Source of the DNA: Candidatus Sulfotelmatobacter sp.
Lineage (GTDB): Bacteria > Acidobacteriota > Terriglobia > Terriglobales > Acidobacteriaceae
DNA: 5,906 bases
Reading direction: 5' to 3'
NCBI GenBank assembly: GCA_030049565.1
Contig: JASIKQ010000554.1
Location: forward strand, 1-5,906
In this document: positions 5,288 through 5,906 of the stretch, piece by piece
Numbering within the stretch: the stretch's first letter is position 1
Layout of the letters: every line of letters begins with the position of its first letter
Program-made: the position numbers and the translations under genes
The notes under the pieces: model-generated
What the model was told of the DNA's origin: nothing
Database searches by the model: none
Seen by the model: only the letters and a program-made list of their open reading frames with translations

Positions 5288-5632
5288 TTAGGCGACTGGA
5301 GTTTGCGGCGGCACCAGCGGGTAGGGTGCGGTCGTGATCCCCGGCTTCATTTCCAACTCTAATTCGATGCCGCCCACCCAGCGGGCGAACAAGTTATATA
5401 GCAAAGCGCCGATGAGACCCGTGATGAACCCCACCAGGCCATAAAGAAACGGCATAAGGATGGCAAAGCCAACGCCAAAGATGCTTGCCACCGGACCACT
5501 CCGTTCGCCTAACACGGAGCCCATCAACCCGATGAGCAGGAAGAATGGCGCGGCCACTAAACCTAAACAGGCGTGGATCATCGCCATAATCTTGGCGACG
5601 GAAAATACTTCGACAGATTTGACGATGTGCAC
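5288..5632 (-). CDS. Small membrane protein of unknown function (VGGIELELE tail)
   Basis: The 114-residue product has a short N-terminus (VKSVEVFSVAKI, 4-15), a hydrophobic helix at about 16-40, a polar loop GERSGP (42-47), a second long hydrophobic stretch at about 48-83 rich in Gly and Phe, and then WVGGIELELE (85-94) and a Pro-rich tail. The hydrophobic stretches predict an inner-membrane protein with two helices, or three if the second stretch is split. Small proteins with this SVGVxSxAKI...GGIELE pattern are, as I recall, common in acidobacteria, but I know of no assigned function and give none. The start is GTG 5632: an AAAGGA Shine-Dalgarno sequence (within AAGGAAAGGA) lies 8 nt upstream and the conserved N-terminal motif follows at once. 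The next Met (residue 16) would cut into the first helix. Confidence 0.75.
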   Translation of the reverse strand: MHIVKSVEVFSVAKIMAMIHACLGLVAAPFFLLIGLMGSVLGERSGPVASIFGVGFAILMPFLYGLVGFITGLIGALLYNLFARWVGGIELELEMKPGITTAPYPLVPPQTPVA

Positions 5633-5640
5633 AGGGAACG

Positions 5641-5646
5641 TCCTTT
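5641..5646 (-). promoter_or_regulatory. Shine-Dalgarno sequence deciding a GTG start
   Basis: AAAGGA on the minus strand, inside the purine run AAGGAAAGGA (5641-5650), is 8 nt before GTG 5632. It supports GTG as the start of the small membrane protein. Confidence 0.65.
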
Positions 5647-5713
5647 CCTTGATCTCTCGATGGCGTTTGGCCGACTGCTACCGCACCGTCAAGATTTACT
5701 CTCGCTTGCGTGA

Positions 5714-5906
5714 TTAATCAACACCGATGGCGCGTTTGCCCCAGCCTCCGCCTCCGGGCGACTCAATGCGGATGCGCTCGCCGCGGCGCAGTCGAGTGCT
5801 GAATTTCCCCGGGAATACTTCCGTTGAGCTATCTTCACGGATTACCGAGGTCTTGCCCGGTTCCCCATCTTCGCCTCCCGCCAGACCCCAGGGTGCATGC
5901 GTGCGG
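5714..5906 (-). CDS. hyuB: Hydantoinase B / 5-oxoprolinase (HyuB) family, C-terminal end (5' truncated by window edge)
   Basis: The last 63 codons of a gene running in from the right edge read on the minus strand as APWGLAGGEDGEPGK near the start, and RLRRGERIRIESPGGGGWGKR before the TAA at 5716-5714. The APWGL-x-GG segment and the glycine-rich PGGGGWG close to the C-terminus are the normal end of HyuB proteins, the B subunit of ATP-dependent N-methylhydantoinase, 5-oxoprolinase and acetone-carboxylase-like enzymes. These hydrolyse or carboxylate using ATP and usually work with a HyuA partner, often encoded just upstream. The substrate cannot be told from this fragment. The small membrane protein gene follows after 81 bp in the same direction. 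A TTGACG hexamer (5692-5687) lies in that gap but has no convincing -10 partner. Confidence 0.85.
   Translation of the reverse strand, partial: RTHAPWGLAGGEDGEPGKTSVIREDSSTEVFPGKFSTRLRRGERIRIESPGGGGWGKRAIGVD

Noticed and set aside
5687..5692. TTGACG -35-like box upstream of the small membrane protein gene
   Set aside because: No acceptable -10 hexamer is seen at 16-19 bp downstream on the minus strand, so it is not listed as a promoter.

Overview
The window looks like an ordinary chromosomal segment of a GC-rich Gram-negative-type bacterium, most likely an acidobacterium. This is an inference from gene content: a DUF1572/DinB-like protein, a tdh-kbl pair, a small VGGIELELE membrane protein, and a GxxExxY gene inside CGCGGAT-type repeats. 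No 16S rRNA or other phylogenetic marker is present, so the assignment is tentative.

Layout. On the plus strand (1-2080) is a pyrimidine operon: the C-terminal half of pyrB (aspartate carbamoyltransferase), a degenerate GxxExxY (PDDEXK_3) ORF, and complete pyrC (dihydroorotase). PyrB and PyrC catalyse consecutive steps of UMP synthesis (carbamoyl aspartate, then dihydroorotate). On the minus strand (2081-4507) tdh and kbl form a threonine-degradation operon: threonine is oxidised to 2-amino-3-ketobutyrate, which is cleaved by CoA to glycine and acetyl-CoA. The two operons converge with no gap, their stop codons together making the hexamer TGATCA. Further upstream on the minus strand are a DUF1572 (DinB superfamily) protein, a small membrane protein with a GTG start, and at the right edge the last 63 codons of a HyuB-family (hydantoinase B/5-oxoprolinase) gene.

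The most interesting structure is a pair of related elements with inverted ends. Element 1 (449-766, 318 bp) lies between pyrB and pyrC and carries the GxxExxY remnant. Element 2 (3308-3447, 140 bp) lies between tdh and kbl and carries no gene. All four ends share a roughly 28-39 nt sequence that begins AACTTC and contains three CGCGGA-like units spaced about 10 bp apart. Each element is bordered by the same dinucleotide on both sides (GC and GA), a possible 2-bp target duplication. Conceptual removal of the elements leaves intercistronic gaps of 20 and 17 bp. Each element therefore appears to have entered a very short gap inside an operon, next to the downstream Shine-Dalgarno sequence, without breaking either flanking gene. 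Element 2 looks like a miniature, non-coding relative of element 1.

No tRNA, rRNA, CRISPR array, classical IS transposase or convincing intrinsic terminator was seen. No gene-free stretch exceeds 300 bases; the longest gaps are 3296-3454 (filled by element 2) and 4508-4664 (tdh upstream region).
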